DNA from: Succiniclasticum ruminis DSM 9236
Lineage (GTDB): Bacteria > Bacillota > Negativicutes > Acidaminococcales > Acidaminococcaceae
Direction of reading: 5' to 3'
Assembly (NCBI RefSeq): GCF_900112895.1
Contig: NZ_FONL01000018.1
Coordinates: 1 to 35,318 of the forward strand
DNA length: 35,318 nucleotides
The notes beneath the pieces were generated by a model. The model worked only from the letters and a program-made list of their open reading frames with translations. It was not told the origin of the DNA and did no database searches. This document shows, one piece after another, positions 15,952 through 30,900 of the stretch. Each line of letters starts with the position of its first letter. Positions within the stretch are counted from its first letter, which is position 1. A program made the position numbers and the translations under genes.

Positions 15952-18900
15952 ATGAATAAAGCGTATAAAGTAATCTGGAGTTATGCGAGAAACTGTTACG
16001 TAGTGGTTGCGGAGATTGCGAAGAACCATGGTAAAAATAACGTAAAATCCATCGTCAGCCAGCTGGCGACACATGCGCAGGCAACGGCAGGCCATATTTA
16101 TGCGGCAACGGTGGCACAGGCAGGCATTCGGGAGCGTGCTTTCGAGATTTGCCGTCCCCGTACGGCAGCCCAGTGGATCGTGCCGCTGATGACGGTGGGT
16201 ATTTTGCTGCAGGCTGCGCCCGGTTTCGCTTCCGTCATTAAGGATGCAGACAACAAGTCCCTGACCTCGGATGGGAAGGTACATGATATCTATGCCCAGC
16301 AGATATTGAGCAATGACAGGGTTAATTTTGGCTATAACCGTTTCAAGGAATTCAAAATTACCCAGGGTGATATTGCCAATATGTATTTTCATCTGCAGGG
16401 TCATCCGGAGACAAAGTCCGAAAATTTGGTGAACCTGGTCAAAAGCAAAATTGATATCCAGGGTACGGTGAACGCAATCAAGGACAACCGCATCGGCGGC
16501 AATTTATATTTCCTGAGTGCTGACGGCATAGCCGTTGGCAATACCGGCGTCATCAACGCGGCCCGTTTTGTGGGCATGGTGCCTGATTCCGATAATTTTA
16601 CCGGCAAGGTGGGTACCAGCGGCATGTGGGGCAGCACGACGCAGATGGCCTACCAGTTCGAGCACTACATTTCGAATTTTGGAAAACGCAATGCCGCGGG
16701 AGAGTTTAGCGTGATGCGCACCGAATGGGCCGAGCAGGAGGAGTTAAAGGGCTTCAAGCTGGCTTCGAACGGGAAAATTGAAATCGCGGGACAGGTGAAC
16801 ACCCGCAGCGGCATGCTGCTGGGCGCTGCCCACATCGACATTAAAAACGGCGCCCTTTTGCGGGGAAACAAAAATATTGACTTTACCAGCCTGGTGAATG
16901 CTAAGGACGCCAGCGGTAATGTGATTACGAAAGCAACGCTTTCAAACGTGGGAATGACGGCTGTATCCGATGATAAAAGCGGCGATGTGATTTTACGGGC
17001 CGCGACGGAACACAATAATACTTCCCTGTATTCGCCCACGATTGATGCGATTTTAAATACTACGCTCGATGCCAAGGTAGATATGGACGGCACGATAGAG
17101 ACCGACGGAAAAGCGGATATTTCGGCCAGCGCAACGAATAAGTTTGACAGCACTAAATTTACGTGGACCGATATGGCAGTGGATGTCGGGAAAGATTTGC
17201 TCAGGGATTTGCTGGGCTTGAATATAAATGCCGCCGGGGCGCAGAAAAACACTACCGCCCAGGTGAACCTGAAAGAAAACGGCAATATTAAGGCGGCAGG
17301 CGATATAACCTTGCAGGCGGACGCATCTACGACAATCAAGTTGGAGGCCAAGGTCAGACCGGCTAAGGCGGATGGAACCACTTCGGCGATGCCGGTTGCG
17401 GCGGCTACTGTTGGCATTGTGAAAAACAAGGCGTTGGTGGATGTGAAGGGGGACATTATTTCCACGGCGGGCGACGTGGCCCTGAAGGCGAACGCCAAGA
17501 CAGATGCCGGACTGAAAACCATGGCGTTGACGCCTTACACCGGCTACGGAGCGGATGGGGACAAAGGCAATGCCATCTATGTGGGGATATCATGGCTGAC
17601 TGGCGATAACCTGGCCCAGATCGATGTTGACGAGGGCAAAAATACCATTACGGCTAAAGCGGGAGACTTTTCGACGAAAGCTCACGCGACCAGCGAGTTG
17701 TCGGCCGGCAGCTATGTAGAGGGCGCGGATAAGACCTTTGCGTCTACGTCTGTAACGGTGCTGGATTTTGATACTGCGACCAATGTGAACATCAGGCGGT
17801 CCGTAGAGGCCAAGTCGGTGAAGGCCACGGCGGAAAACGAGATCGCCGGTATGAGTGTGGCCGCAGAAGATGCCAATGGCGAGGGAGAAAAGCCCTATAT
17901 TGACTTTGTTCTGTTAAGCCAAACGAAAGGCGATAAGGTTGCCAACAAGCTGAAAGAAAAATTTCACTGGAACGGGCTTGTAAACGGAGGCAAACTGGCA
18001 GGTCTGGAGAATGCCTTTGACACTGCGCAGGGATATATTACGGCTGGCGCCGCCGTGGCGGTGGTGGACAGCGTCAACAGTGCCGCAGTTACCGTTGCGC
18101 CCGGCGTGACCCTGAAGGCTACCGGAGACGCTGTCAAAAAGGATGCCAATGGTAAGGCGGTCCCCGGCGGGGATGTGACACTGGAGGCAAACTCGCACAT
18201 TGACAGCCTGCATCATTCTTTGCAGGGATGGGCTAATGAGCAGGATGCGGACACTGCGTCCAAGGTTACGGTTGCGACCTCCGTCCTGTATAGCAATATC
18301 GAAAACGACGCCAAAGTGGAATTGCAGGGGGCGACGGGGAACCAAAAAGGCGCTTCCCTGGTTTCTGAAAAGGGAAGCGTGAACCTGAACGCGACGGGCA
18401 AGCAGATCTACGACGCGGCAGAGCCGTTTAAAAATGTAGCGGACCGCGCGGTAAAGATGTGGAAGATATTAAAGAATTTTGGATATCAGTTCCCGGAACT
18501 GGCCAATCTGGAGTCCGATACCGTGAAGGTGCAGAAGCTGCTGGAGGACGGAAAAGTCAAAACGGAAACAGACCGGGCTTCCTTCTGGGATTTTTGCGAT
18601 TCGCTGAAGAACTTCTTAAAAAAAGAAGGGAAGAACGTTAGCAAACTGAGCAGTGAAGCAAAAAAGATGGTTCAGGATTTGTCCTACTGTCTGAGCCCGT
18701 CCAGCTATACCAACTACTATGTGCGCAGTTACATGGTGGATTCCCAGGACAGCGGATCCGCCAATCTGGATGTGGCAGCGTCTGTTAATATTGCCAGACT
18801 GCATAACAAGGGAATCGTATCCCTGGGAGAAAAGGCGAATATTTCCGCCGGGAAGAATATTAAGGTTGATACCCTGGCGGATACCGATGTGGTGACGGCC

Positions 18901-21900
18901 ACCGGCTACGGTGGGGAGTTTTTTGCCATGTCGGAAAGCAATGGCAACGCTGCAGGGGCTACCGTAGCCGTACAGGATTTTATCGGCGACAGCCTGATCC
19001 TGTCCGGGAAAAATGTGACGCTTGCAGCAAATACGGCCGGCAAGGACAGCGGCAACATTGCCCTGAATGCCAAAAACGAAATGATCCAGACCGGCATCAT
19101 CCTGAGTGCCGGCAAGGCGGACAAGAACCTGAGCGTCACTGGTTCCCTGAGCCTGCTGACGGGGGGCAGCAACACACTGGTACTGCTGGACGATGAAACA
19201 ACGGTCAAGGCAGCAGGAATCTTTTCCATGGGGGCCGACAGCAAGACTACGGTGACCAATGTGGTCGGGGGTCTGGCCCTGGGAAGCGCCCGTACCAATG
19301 CAACGGTGGGCGCCGGGGTGGCGGTGAACCTGCTGGATGTGAACAGCATTGCCATGATCGGCGACACCGGTTCGGACGCATCCAGGACTGTGACGGATAC
19401 AGACACGGACGAGTTTAAGAAAAAGAACGTAGAAGAACAAAACAAGATCAAGGCGGAAAATGCCCTGGCCACCGCCCGCAAGGTGGCAGTCACAGAAGCC
19501 CAGGTGAAACGGATGGGCACGGATTTTTCCCTGACTACAGAAAAACTGACATCTTCTCTGGGGACAAAAACCGTTGCAGGGGCAGCCAAAGGCGTGATAT
19601 CAGCCGGAGACGTTTCTGTGACGGGGAACAGCAACGGAACCTTGAACGCCGTGGGCATTGAGGGCGCGGAGGCTTCGGAAAGCCACGCCGGGTTTGATTT
19701 TCTCACCAACTGGGATAAGAAAGGCAACTACCTGCGGGACCAGATGACGGACGCCGGCAAGAATGTGGTGGGCTTCCCACTTGACAGGATTAAAAAGATA
19801 GCCAGTGAGAATGTTCAGCTAAGAAAGACATGGGATTTTGGCCAATACCAGCCGGTGCAGCCCGCTAACGATAATGCGTCGGAAGCATCCTTCAATGCTA
19901 CGGCGGCGGCCAGCGTGGCCTGGAACAAGGTGGACAGCGAGACGGCATCCGTCATCAGCGGCGTCAATGTGGATCTTCGCAAGCAGAAGGAAGCAGACAA
20001 GGCAGGTTCTCTGGTCAATACAGCGGCGGACGATGTTTTCAGCGGGGCCTGGGCCGGCGCGGCGGCGGTGAACTGGTTTACCGGCGCAACCGGGGCGGCT
20101 GCCAACAACAATGCAAAAAAAGGCGCGCTGGGCACCGCGCTGGCGGTCAACCATCTGAACCGGAACGCAGATGCACTGATGCTGTCGTCCCAGATTTCCC
20201 AGGCAGGTAACATTAAGAACACTGCTATCCGGAACGGTTCGGAAGCAGCTGCGGCCCTGGGCCTGGCGGTGACGAACGACAGCCAGGGGACCAGTACGGA
20301 TGTCAGTGTCTCTTTCGGTCTGGCCATGAACAAGGCAAATACCGGCGCCCATGCACTGCTGATAGACACAAACTCCAAGTATGAAGGAAAAGCCGATAAT
20401 ATAACCTATACAGGCGGTACTGACCTGGAAAACAGTGCCTATGACGGCGATATCCAGGTGTCCGGAGGCTTAGATCTGGCCTGGGTCAAGACGGATCAGG
20501 CGGGAACGGGCATCGCAGCCGGCATGACTGCGGCCGTCAGCGAAATCAATAACGATATCCAGAGCGGCATTCAGGGGGGCTCCTACACGGGTCTTTCCAA
20601 TCTGCTGGTGGCCGGCGAGGACGCCCTGACACAGGTGAACGCGGCGGCAGGTCTGGGCTTTTCCCGGTCGGAAAAGGGCGTTGCGGCAGCGGGGTCGCTG
20701 GCCTACTCGGACCTGAAGAATACCAACCGCAGTTTTATTTCCGGCACAGAGACCGTGAAGGCTGCCGGCGCTGTGACGGTGACCAGTCAGGATATTTCCG
20801 GCAAAAAGGAGAATCAATATAAAAAATACCTGGAAGACCGCAAGGTGGATGCTACCGGGCTGGGATACCTGAGCAGTGAGACGACGAACAAGCTGGGAAC
20901 AGGGATTGCGGCCGGCAGCGCCATTGTCAACGTGGCGGCAGAGATTTCCGAAGGGAAGACGAACGCGGCCGGCGCGGCGCTTTCGGTTAATAATGTGACC
21001 AACAAGTTCAACGCTGACATTACCAATAATAAGATCCTGGAAGCAGGTTCTGTCAAGGCGGCTGCGGACGTGCATACCAACATCGTGTCTGTGGCAGCGG
21101 GCGTCAGTGTCAGCGAAGCGGATTGGGGCGGTGTGGGTTCCCTGTCCTTTAACGATTTGGACCAGGATAATATTGTGTCTGTCACCGGAAACCGTAACGG
21201 TACAGCTGCAAACAGCGGTATCACTGCCAATACGGTTAAAGCCGTGGCGAAGAACACCAGCCACATCGTCAACGTCACAGGCGACTTTGCCGGAGGTAAG
21301 AATGCGGTGGGCTTAGGTATTGCCTATAATCGCATGGATGACACCACGGGTGTGTACGTCGGGAACAACCAGATTCGGGCGAAGGATGCGGCGAAAGGTG
21401 TGGACATATCCCTGGACGCGTCAAATGACGCCTATGCTCTGGCCCTGTCCCTGGGTGCTGCGGCAACTTACAAGGATGATGGCAATGTAGCAGCCCATGG
21501 CAACTTTGGTATTAACCGGGGTCATAACGATACGATAGCTGTCATAGGGGAAGATAAAGACGGGAAGAAAGGAAGCAGCAAGGATAAGATTACCAACGCC
21601 TCTTCCGTGACGGTAAAGGCGACGGATAAAACCACAAAGACTACCGTAGCCGGTGCAGCGGAACTGGCAATTAAGGATACCACGGTAGCCTTAGGTGTCG
21701 GTGTGGCTTTAACGGAAAGTGACAAAGGATCCGCTGCCGGCGACGGCAAAGAGACCCTGCGGGCTGAAATCAACAACGCGGATATCACCACGGTGAAAAA
21801 GGACGGAAAGGCTCCTGAAATCCGTGCCATCACTTCGGACACCTCCAAAGCGACTACGGTGGCTGTGGGCGCAGGCCTGGTTAAAAGCGCGAAATTCGCC

Positions 21901-24900
21901 GCCCAGGGCATAGGGGCGGACGCCAATATCTTCAAAAACAATACCGCTGGCCTGAAGGATACCACCGTTGATAAAGACGGCGGCAGCAAGGCGGCGCTGG
22001 TGACCGTGAAAGCGGATACTTCTTCTACCCTGAAGACCGGAGCAGCGGCTTTGCAACTTGCCGGGCCGGATACCTTCCTGGCCGGTGTAGTGGCAGTAGG
22101 AGTGAACCGCATCAAGGATACCACCACCGCAGGTGTGACCTATACGGATAAACAGAACGCCGCGGCCATGAATGTTGGTAACCTGGATATCAACAGCGCG
22201 TCCCAGGGGGATATTCTCAGTGTGGCCATGGGCGCTTCCGTTGCTGTAAAAGGAACAGCGGCCGTCGGCGGTTCCGGCAGCCATAACTACATTGAGAACA
22301 ATGCCACGGCGAAAATAGAAAAAGCAAATATCAGCAGCGCAGGCAATGTGGGCGTGGTGGCCCGAAGCGACGAAGCCATCTCCAACTACGCGGGCGTGCT
22401 GGACGTGGCTGCGGGTGGCCAGGGCGTTTCCGCTGCAATCGGTGTAACGGGGTCCAATAATAAAATCAACGGCAATACTGCCGCCCTTATCAGTGACAGT
22501 ACGGTAGCTGCGGCCGGCAGCGACAGCAATAAGATTAAGACTGCCGGCAAGCTGAAGGACAATACGGATGACGAAAAATACCTGATTGACGGCGCCGTAA
22601 GCAGGAACACCTGGTCCAGCGGATCCTTCACGGAAGGCGAGGGGGATAATAAAAAATACGGCGTCAGCAGATTGCAGAAGGGCCGTGTGGTAGAAGAAAA
22701 GAGCGGCATGGTTGTGGACGCTTCCTCAACCCACTCCATTGCTTCCGTAATGGCTAACGGTGGAGTGGCGGTGGGCGCTGGAGACAGCGGCATAGGTGTT
22801 TCCGTGGCTGGGGTGATCAACCTGAACGAAATCGCCGGTTCCACCACGGCGAAGGTGTTGAATTCAAAGCTTAACACAGCAGACAAACGCAGCGATGTGA
22901 CCGTCCATGCGGCGGATTACACCAACGTGGCGGAATTCAGCGGCGCGGCATCCGTGGGTGTCGGCAGCAACGCAGGTATCGCAGCTGGCTTTACCGGTAC
23001 TGTCAACGAGGTGAGCCGGATAACGGCGGCCGGTATTTCCACGTCTTCTGCCAAATGGAACGATACAAGGAAATACTACGAAAGCAGTGATACCGGTAAA
23101 GATAAAAATACCGTTTACGCTAAAAAATTTAATGTGACCGCAGATGCCAAACAGGCCATGTCCTCCTTTAACGTGGCCGGCGCCATAGCGGGCAGCGCTA
23201 CGGCTTCCATTGCCTCCGGCGACAACGTAAATATCAACCGGATGAACAGCTCCACCCTTGCCACGGTGACCAACGCTACTGTAGATTACTCTCAGGATGC
23301 GAAGGTAGAAGCCAGCCATGAGGATAGGATTTACAACCTGAACGTGGACGCAGGGTTGGCTATTGGTGCCGAAGGCTTTGCCGGTTCTCTGAACATGGGC
23401 GTTGGCCTGGTGAAAGAAAATTCTGCTGTGACCGCCAATGTGGAGAACAGCGATATCAAAGCCAACGACAAGGCCAGGGGCAGTACGGCAAAATCCACTC
23501 TGTCTGTAGGCGCGTCCAACAACACCAGACTGGAGGCCCAGCTGGTTTCCGTGGGCCTGGCGGCAAGTCTGTTCAGTGGCAGCGGGGCCGGCAGCGTGGC
23601 GGTGAATAATATTGACAGCAAAGTGACCAGCCGGATCGCAGGCAGCACTCTGGAAGCGGATACCATTAAAGTGGATACGGCGAATACCATCAAGGTCAAG
23701 GACATTACCGGCTCTGGCGGGGGCGGTCTGTGGGTGGGCATAGGCGTGGGCGTTGATGCCAGCACCTTAAACGACAGTGTCAGCACCATTGTAGACAAGA
23801 GTTCCCTCAAGGCAAAGGACACTCTGACCGTGAACACGAAGACACAGCGTGACGTTGACGCTACCGTGGCCGGGGTCGGCGCCGGCGGGCTCGTCGGCGC
23901 TGCGGTGAATGTGGCGGCCGTTACGGTAAATGACGGGATCAACAGTCTGGGAAAATCCAAGGATGCTGATGGAAAAGAGACTTCCTTCAGCCATACGGAC
24001 GCCGTTAACAAGGCAATCGGCATCGTCAATGACAATACCAAGCGGGACCTTTCCGAAAACTTCTACGGCATGACCGATGCGGAAAAGAAGGTAATGCGGG
24101 AAAAGGTAAAGGCTGACGCCGACACCAAGGATAAGAAGTATGTAACCGGCATCGGCGTGCATACCTATGTGCAGAATGGCTCCACACTGGAAGCCGCCAA
24201 GGGCGCCCTGACCGTGAACAATACCGAACTGAACGATGCAGAACTGAATGGCGGCAGCGGCTCCCTGGGGGCAATAGAGGTAAACGTAGCGGATACGGTT
24301 TACCACCTGAATCAGTTGAATGATATTTCAGTAAAGGATTCCACCGTGAAAGGCGCCAGCGTGACCCTGGCGACCCGTCAGGGCAATGTGACGGAAAATA
24401 AGGAAGACGCCATCCATCTTCGTACGGTGCAGGCGGGACTGGGCATCGTGGGCGTCGGCGTAGGCTACGCGGGACTGACCACAAAGGGCAATACCGGTAT
24501 TACGGTCGACCACGGAACACTGACCGCCACCAACGGCGACCTTACTGTGAAATCCAGCGATTCCGCGCAGAGCAAAGTCAATATGATCGGTGTGTCTGCC
24601 GCCGGTGTGGCGGTGCCTGTCAGCGTGGCTCATAATACGAATATCGCAAACAATTTTGTAACCGTAAAGGGCGGCAGCAAACTGCAGGCAGAGACAACGA
24701 AGACGCAGGAGGTAACTGGCAGTGGCGGAAAGAAGACAACGGAAAAGATTCCGGCCTCTGTCAGCCTGCTGACAGAGCGGACAGGCCGGGTAGCGGCTAA
24801 GACTACCGGCGTAGGCGTAGGCGGAGGCGCCGTGGTCGTGAACACGGCCAAGGCCTATGATAAGAGTACGTCTGCTGTTTCCGTGGAAAACAGTGGTAAT

Positions 24901-27900
24901 ACTTTTACTTCGGATGCCATGAAAATGGAAGCGGTCAACGCCCCTGCGGTTATGGCGGAAGCTGGTGGTACGGGAATCGCCCTGATTGGCGTTTCCGTCA
25001 TGCAGAGCAATGCGGAGGCCTACTCTGCAGCCAAAGTAGATGTGGCAGACAGCAACAAGCTGCTGGGCGATGCGGTACTGGTCCGGGCAGTTATCGGTAA
25101 AGAAGGGACGGACATGACCTATGCCGACACCCGGGCAACCAGCGGCACCATTGTTGGGGTGGCACCCAACAAGGCCAAGGCCATTACGGCAACTACGGCC
25201 AGTGTGAATATGGGCTCGGAAACCTACAAGACGGAAACGAAGGAAAAGACTACAGACGAACAGGGGCAGGAAAAGGAAACTACGGTTAAAGGTTCTTATA
25301 CCGATCTGGCCCTCATCACCCAGAACAATGCCAGCCGCAGGGCTACCCTGGGTAATACGACTATAGGCCTGCTTGCCTCTGTGGGCTTCGGCGACGCAAA
25401 AACGGAAGGTAATGATAAGAGCCTGGTAGAGGCCAGAGGCGGCAGCAACGGCCAGACTGTAAAACTGCAGAACCTGAAAATCGACGCAGGCGGCGCCAAC
25501 ACGTCCAAGGGCTTTGCGGACGGAGATTCCGGCGGTATCCTGGCTGTGGGTGCATCGGCTACCATTACAATGAATACCAAAACGACAAATACCGCTTCCC
25601 TGGCCGGCGCATGGGATGTAACAGGCAACGCGGATATCGCTTCCAACCAGCAGGTTACCTCCAAGGGCACATCCAAGACCGGTGCCGGCGGCCTGATAAG
25701 CGTTACCTGGGCCAACTCCGACAACCATGTGGAGATGGATACCAAAACCGAAATCAAGGAAGGTGCGCAGCTAAACGCAGGAAAGAGTTATGTACTGGCG
25801 GCGAACAAGACGGTTACCGGTGCCTATGACGGGGAGACTTGGAACAACCACATGAACGTGGGCGGTGTGATCCAAGTTGCGCCGGATGTAAAATCTGAAC
25901 AGGAGATAACGGACAAAGCCAATGTGATCATCGGCAAAAACGCCAAAGTGAACACTGTCAGGGGCCAGGTTTACGACGCATATAGCGATATTGACATGCA
26001 TAACAAGGTGGAAGGCAAGGCCGGCGGCGCATTCGAACATGAATATGTATACAGTGATAATTTTGTCACTTCCACCAATAAGGTTACCGTGAACAATGGG
26101 GCGGTCCTGGAACAGGATGGCGCCTTTGAGGACGGCAGCGATATTACCCTCAGCAGCAGCGACAAAATCAAGATAGATGGGGCGGCGGAAGTCTATATCG
26201 GTGGTTTCGAAGGTACAGTAGGCGCCGAGGTGGATAACCGGGTCACCCGTAATAACGGCGTGGAAGTGAACGGAAAGCTGGCCAGCTCACATGATATCAA
26301 CCTGTATGCCGGCTCTGACGTGGACGGGGCAGATGCGGAACTGAATATTAAAAGCCTGGCGGAAGCCCATAACAATACAGTTCTCTCTTTTGATACCGCA
26401 CCGGAAGTCAAGCTGGACCTGAAGAACAACCAGCAGGTGAAGGTGGGTGCTTCCGGCAGCGCAACTTCCGTGCGTAATATCAACCTGGGGGCAGACAATG
26501 GCAGCGAAACCTTTAAGAAAGACGTGGTAAAGGTAGTCAATCTGGTTGCCGGCAAGAACAAAGAAGACAAAGTGGTCACCAATGCCCCGGGCAAGTCGGA
26601 TATCAAAGAGACCAACAACAACTTTGTAAACGTGGAAGGCGCTCTGAAGGCAGGCATCCACAATAAGGTGAACATTACCATTACCGGCAGCGCCGTACCC
26701 GAAGCAGGCGGAGTCTCGCCGGTAAGCGGGCAGTCTAAGCTGGTCATTGATACCAAAGGCTCCAGTGAAAACTTCAACAAGGACGATATTAAGACCGGCG
26801 ATATGGATTATGCTACCCAGCTTGGGGTACAGTTGGCTGCGGTGGAAGCCCTGATCAAGGAATACAGCACCGGTACGGACACCAAGAGCATGGCATCTTA
26901 TCTGGGTTATGTGCAACAGCGGCAGCGCATCCTTGACGAGCTGGACAAACGGGGGCTCTTTGACCTGGAAAAAGGTACGGATGGCAAGACTGTTAAAGTC
27001 TACAAGACCAACGGCTTTACCATCCGTTATGTGGAGATTCCGGAAATCACTGCCAGCGGCGGCAACATTACGGTCCAGTCGGAAAACCTGTACGGGAAAG
27101 GCAAGCTGGAAGCCAACGGCGCGCCCCAGGTGACCATTACCAACAACTCTAACGCTTACCTGAAGCTGGACGGGATCCAGATTAAAGACCCGGGTGGGGA
27201 AATCCGCTTCCGGGGTACCGGTACGGCCCTGACCAGTGTAGCGAAAAACGAGGATGTCAACGGACTGAACAAAGACAAAAAGAAGCAGGCGGCCTTCGTT
27301 ATCTTCAGGAATGATACGGCAGGCAATCGGGCCAGCGTGATTAAGGTTACTAACGAAAATACGACGGGGACTTCTGTTCTGGTAAAGGATTCTACCGGTA
27401 AGCAGGGTACCTATACCCCCATTACCGATGTGGCTGTAGTGGGTGATTTGAACAACTATGCCGGGGATATCCGCATTAGCAACAGCAGCGGCTCTATAAC
27501 CATTGGCGGCACGTCGAAAGGTGCTAACATTACCGGCCGGACGGTACAGCTTACCGCTAAGGACAGCATCTCCCAGGACTATGTGGACGGTATTGTAAAT
27601 ATCGGCGGGCGGCCCCAGGACCTGAACGCGGATGAGGTGGATACGAACATAAGGAGGGTTAAAGAAAACATTCTGAAGGATAAGACGGCGAACAAGACAG
27701 AAACTGAGACGGAAGGAATCACCCAGACAGCTTCGGACATCACTAATGCAGAGCTGGGGCGTATCGCCGGGGACAGTGTATATATTGCTGCAGCGGATAT
27801 TAACGTAAACGGCCTGATTCAGAGCGGCTACAGCAAGTATGAGGCCGCGGTTGACGACGATGCGCTGCGTAATATTGACAAGGTCAAGACGCCTGACCGG

Positions 27901-30900
27901 GCGGTTACCGTTCAGGGCCGTACTATGTACAAGGTGAACGACGGCGGGAAGCCTGTTTATGATAAAAGTATCGGCGGATTCAAATATGTTGTACAGGTAT
28001 ATTATGATCCCCAGACCGACCGGTTGCTGGTAGAGGACATTGATACCAAAGGCGGCAAGGTCTACCTGACGGGCCGGATTTCCAGCACGGGCAACGGCAG
28101 AATTCTCGCAGCGGACGGCGGTGCGGACATTTTCGTTACCAATAATTCTGTCTATGGCCTGGACGTAGGCAAGGTGCTCAATAACAACATCGAAGGCAAG
28201 ATCACCATTACCGATCTGGCCAGGGATATCTGGACGGAATATACCCGCTCCACCACCAGAACCATTGCCAGTTACAGCCAGTATGCCAAAGACAGTGCAG
28301 CAGCGGAAAAAGCTGCAAAGACAACGGCCGGTATCGGTTACAACAGCGACGCCACGCCATCAGGCACATACAAGGTGAAGGAAGGCCTCCGTTATAACTG
28401 GACCCTGGGCACGGAAACCGGCACCACGAAGTATTACCACAAAGTCCAGAACTCTCTGTTCTGGGGCGCTCTGGATACCACCAGCAGCCAGTCCAAACTG
28501 AAAGAACTGGAAAGCAGCAGCGAAGCGAAAGAGATAAATAAGGGCAGTACCCGCAATCTGGGCAATGGTACCTTTATAGATGTAATCAACGACACCGAAT
28601 ACGGAAAGAAGCTGAACGGGAAGGAGTTTGGCGCGGTCTACGAAAACCGGGTCACCAGCTCTACCCGCACTGTAACCGGAAACTGGAAAGAAAGCGGCAA
28701 TGCATGGGCGCTTTGGTCCAATCCTAAATACCATCTGGAATGGACCACCAAGACCGGCTCCAGTCAGTCTTACACTTTCTCCCTGAAGGCGGACCGGGAT
28801 ATCGGCATCGGCTTCATCGGCAAGGAAGTCGGCAGCATCTCCCTGACCGGTACCAACAAGGATGGTTCCGGTATTAATCTGACGGATACGATTAAAAACA
28901 ATACGGTCAATGCCTTGCTGACCATCCATACGGCGGCAGGCAGCATCGTCCAACAGGGGGATACGGCACTGATCACCGGGAAGGCGGACCTGCAGGCTGC
29001 GAATAATATTGAAAATATCCATATTACTTCATTGGGTACCCGCACCGCCAGCGGGGACGGGCAGACCTTTACCACCTCGGACAAGGTGCTGCTCAGCGCG
29101 GTTTCCGCCCAGGGCGGCAATATTGATGTAACTGTCCGGGGCGGTACAGCGGAGGGTCAGGCCCTGCCAGGCAATGTAGAGATTCAGAAGCTGGAGAGCC
29201 GCTCCTACGGAAAAGATGGCACAGGCGATGTGACGCTGCAGGCGGACGGCGATATTACCCAGTCGGGTTCGGAAATTGCCGTGACAGGAAGGGAAATCGA
29301 CTTGACCAGCGTCAATGGTGGCATCGGCACGGCAAAGCAGGCGCTGATAATGCGATCCCAGGCGGAAGCTTATGGCTTTAAACCGGATTCTGCCAATGTG
29401 GACGCCAGTGCGAAAAAGGATATCTATCTGACGGAAGAAAAAGGCGATATGCGGATTGGCTCTATCGTGTCCCGTGAGGGCGACGTGACCCTGACGGCGA
29501 AGAACGGAAAGCTGCTGGACGCCCTGCCCCAGAGAGAGAACAGCAACAATATGGAAGAGGACGATCTGGTGCGGCACTGGATCGATGCCGGGCTCATCGC
29601 CGGTACGGAGAATTATGAAGGCGCATATATCAAAAGCCTGAAGCAGGATGCGGCCAATTACAAGACCCGGGTTGAAATGCAGTTTGCCCTGTTTACCGGC
29701 GGGGAAGCCAGCGCGGCAGTGAAAGAAATGTTCACCAAAGGGGACGGTACTGCCTATACCAGCGTTGAGGACTATCTGGCTGCGGATAAGTACTACCAGG
29801 CTATCGTGGATAAATATACCCATCCGAATTTTGCCTGGACAAAAGATCAGCTGCTTTACTCCATCCGCAACGCCATCGTCAATAAGGAAAGCGGCGTTAC
29901 CACCGAAACCCAGGGCAAGATGGCCAACGTACAGGGGAAAAATGTGACACTGGCCGCCAAAGGTGTCGGTATAAACAGCGGTGGTACGACCACCATTCTT
30001 GCCAGCGACCTTATCGGCGGCTCCGATGCGGCCATTGCCAACCTGAAAAAGCTGGCCAACGCAGACGCGGCGGATGTTACGATGAAGGATAAAAACGGCA
30101 ATACCCTGTTTTTTGGTACGGATGCAGAGGGTAAACAGGCTGTAATCGCCCTGGATGCTACGGGGAATGTGACGCCGACAGACGGCACAGTGTACTCCTT
30201 TGTCATCGGCAATCTGAGTCCACTGGGCGTTAAGGCAACGGAAAAAGTGAATGTCGCTACCGTCGGTGAAAGCATATTTATCGCCGGCAGAAGCGATACA
30301 AAGGGCGTTTATTCTCCCCTTAATACCGGGGTGATCAATGCGGGCGAACAGGATGTGCGGCTGTACACCCAGGAAGGCATCTACAATGCCCTGCAGGGTA
30401 AGGACGCGGATCAGGCCAATATTAAAGCGAAAAATCTGATCGCCTATGGCGGAACAAAAGATATCGGTGCTGCTGATAAGTACCTGGGAGTGGACTTGCG
30501 GGGCTACCTCCAGAGCGCCAACGCGGATGACAGTATCTATATCAAAAATATGGGGACAGATAAGCTGTATGCAGGCTCCCTGTATGCGGGCCATACCCTT
30601 GCCCTTGACTCCCGGCCCGGCATCGAGAGAATCGATACGCTCGGGGACAAAAATTACGGCAGCGCATACCTGAATGCAGGGGAAAAAGTTCAGCTTACCA
30701 CAGACGGTAAGCTGGGCTGGTTTGCCCCGCTGCGTATCCTCAATAACGGGGCGGAAATCATTCTGGAAGCGGATGAAGCCTCTATCAGGGGTGTCAACGG
30801 TCTCTTAGGGGATAAGGCGATAATGAACGTGGGCAATGTGAAAACAACCCACAAGGCAATCCTGCAAAGCGAAGGTAACCTGCAGCTTACGGGTAAGCTT

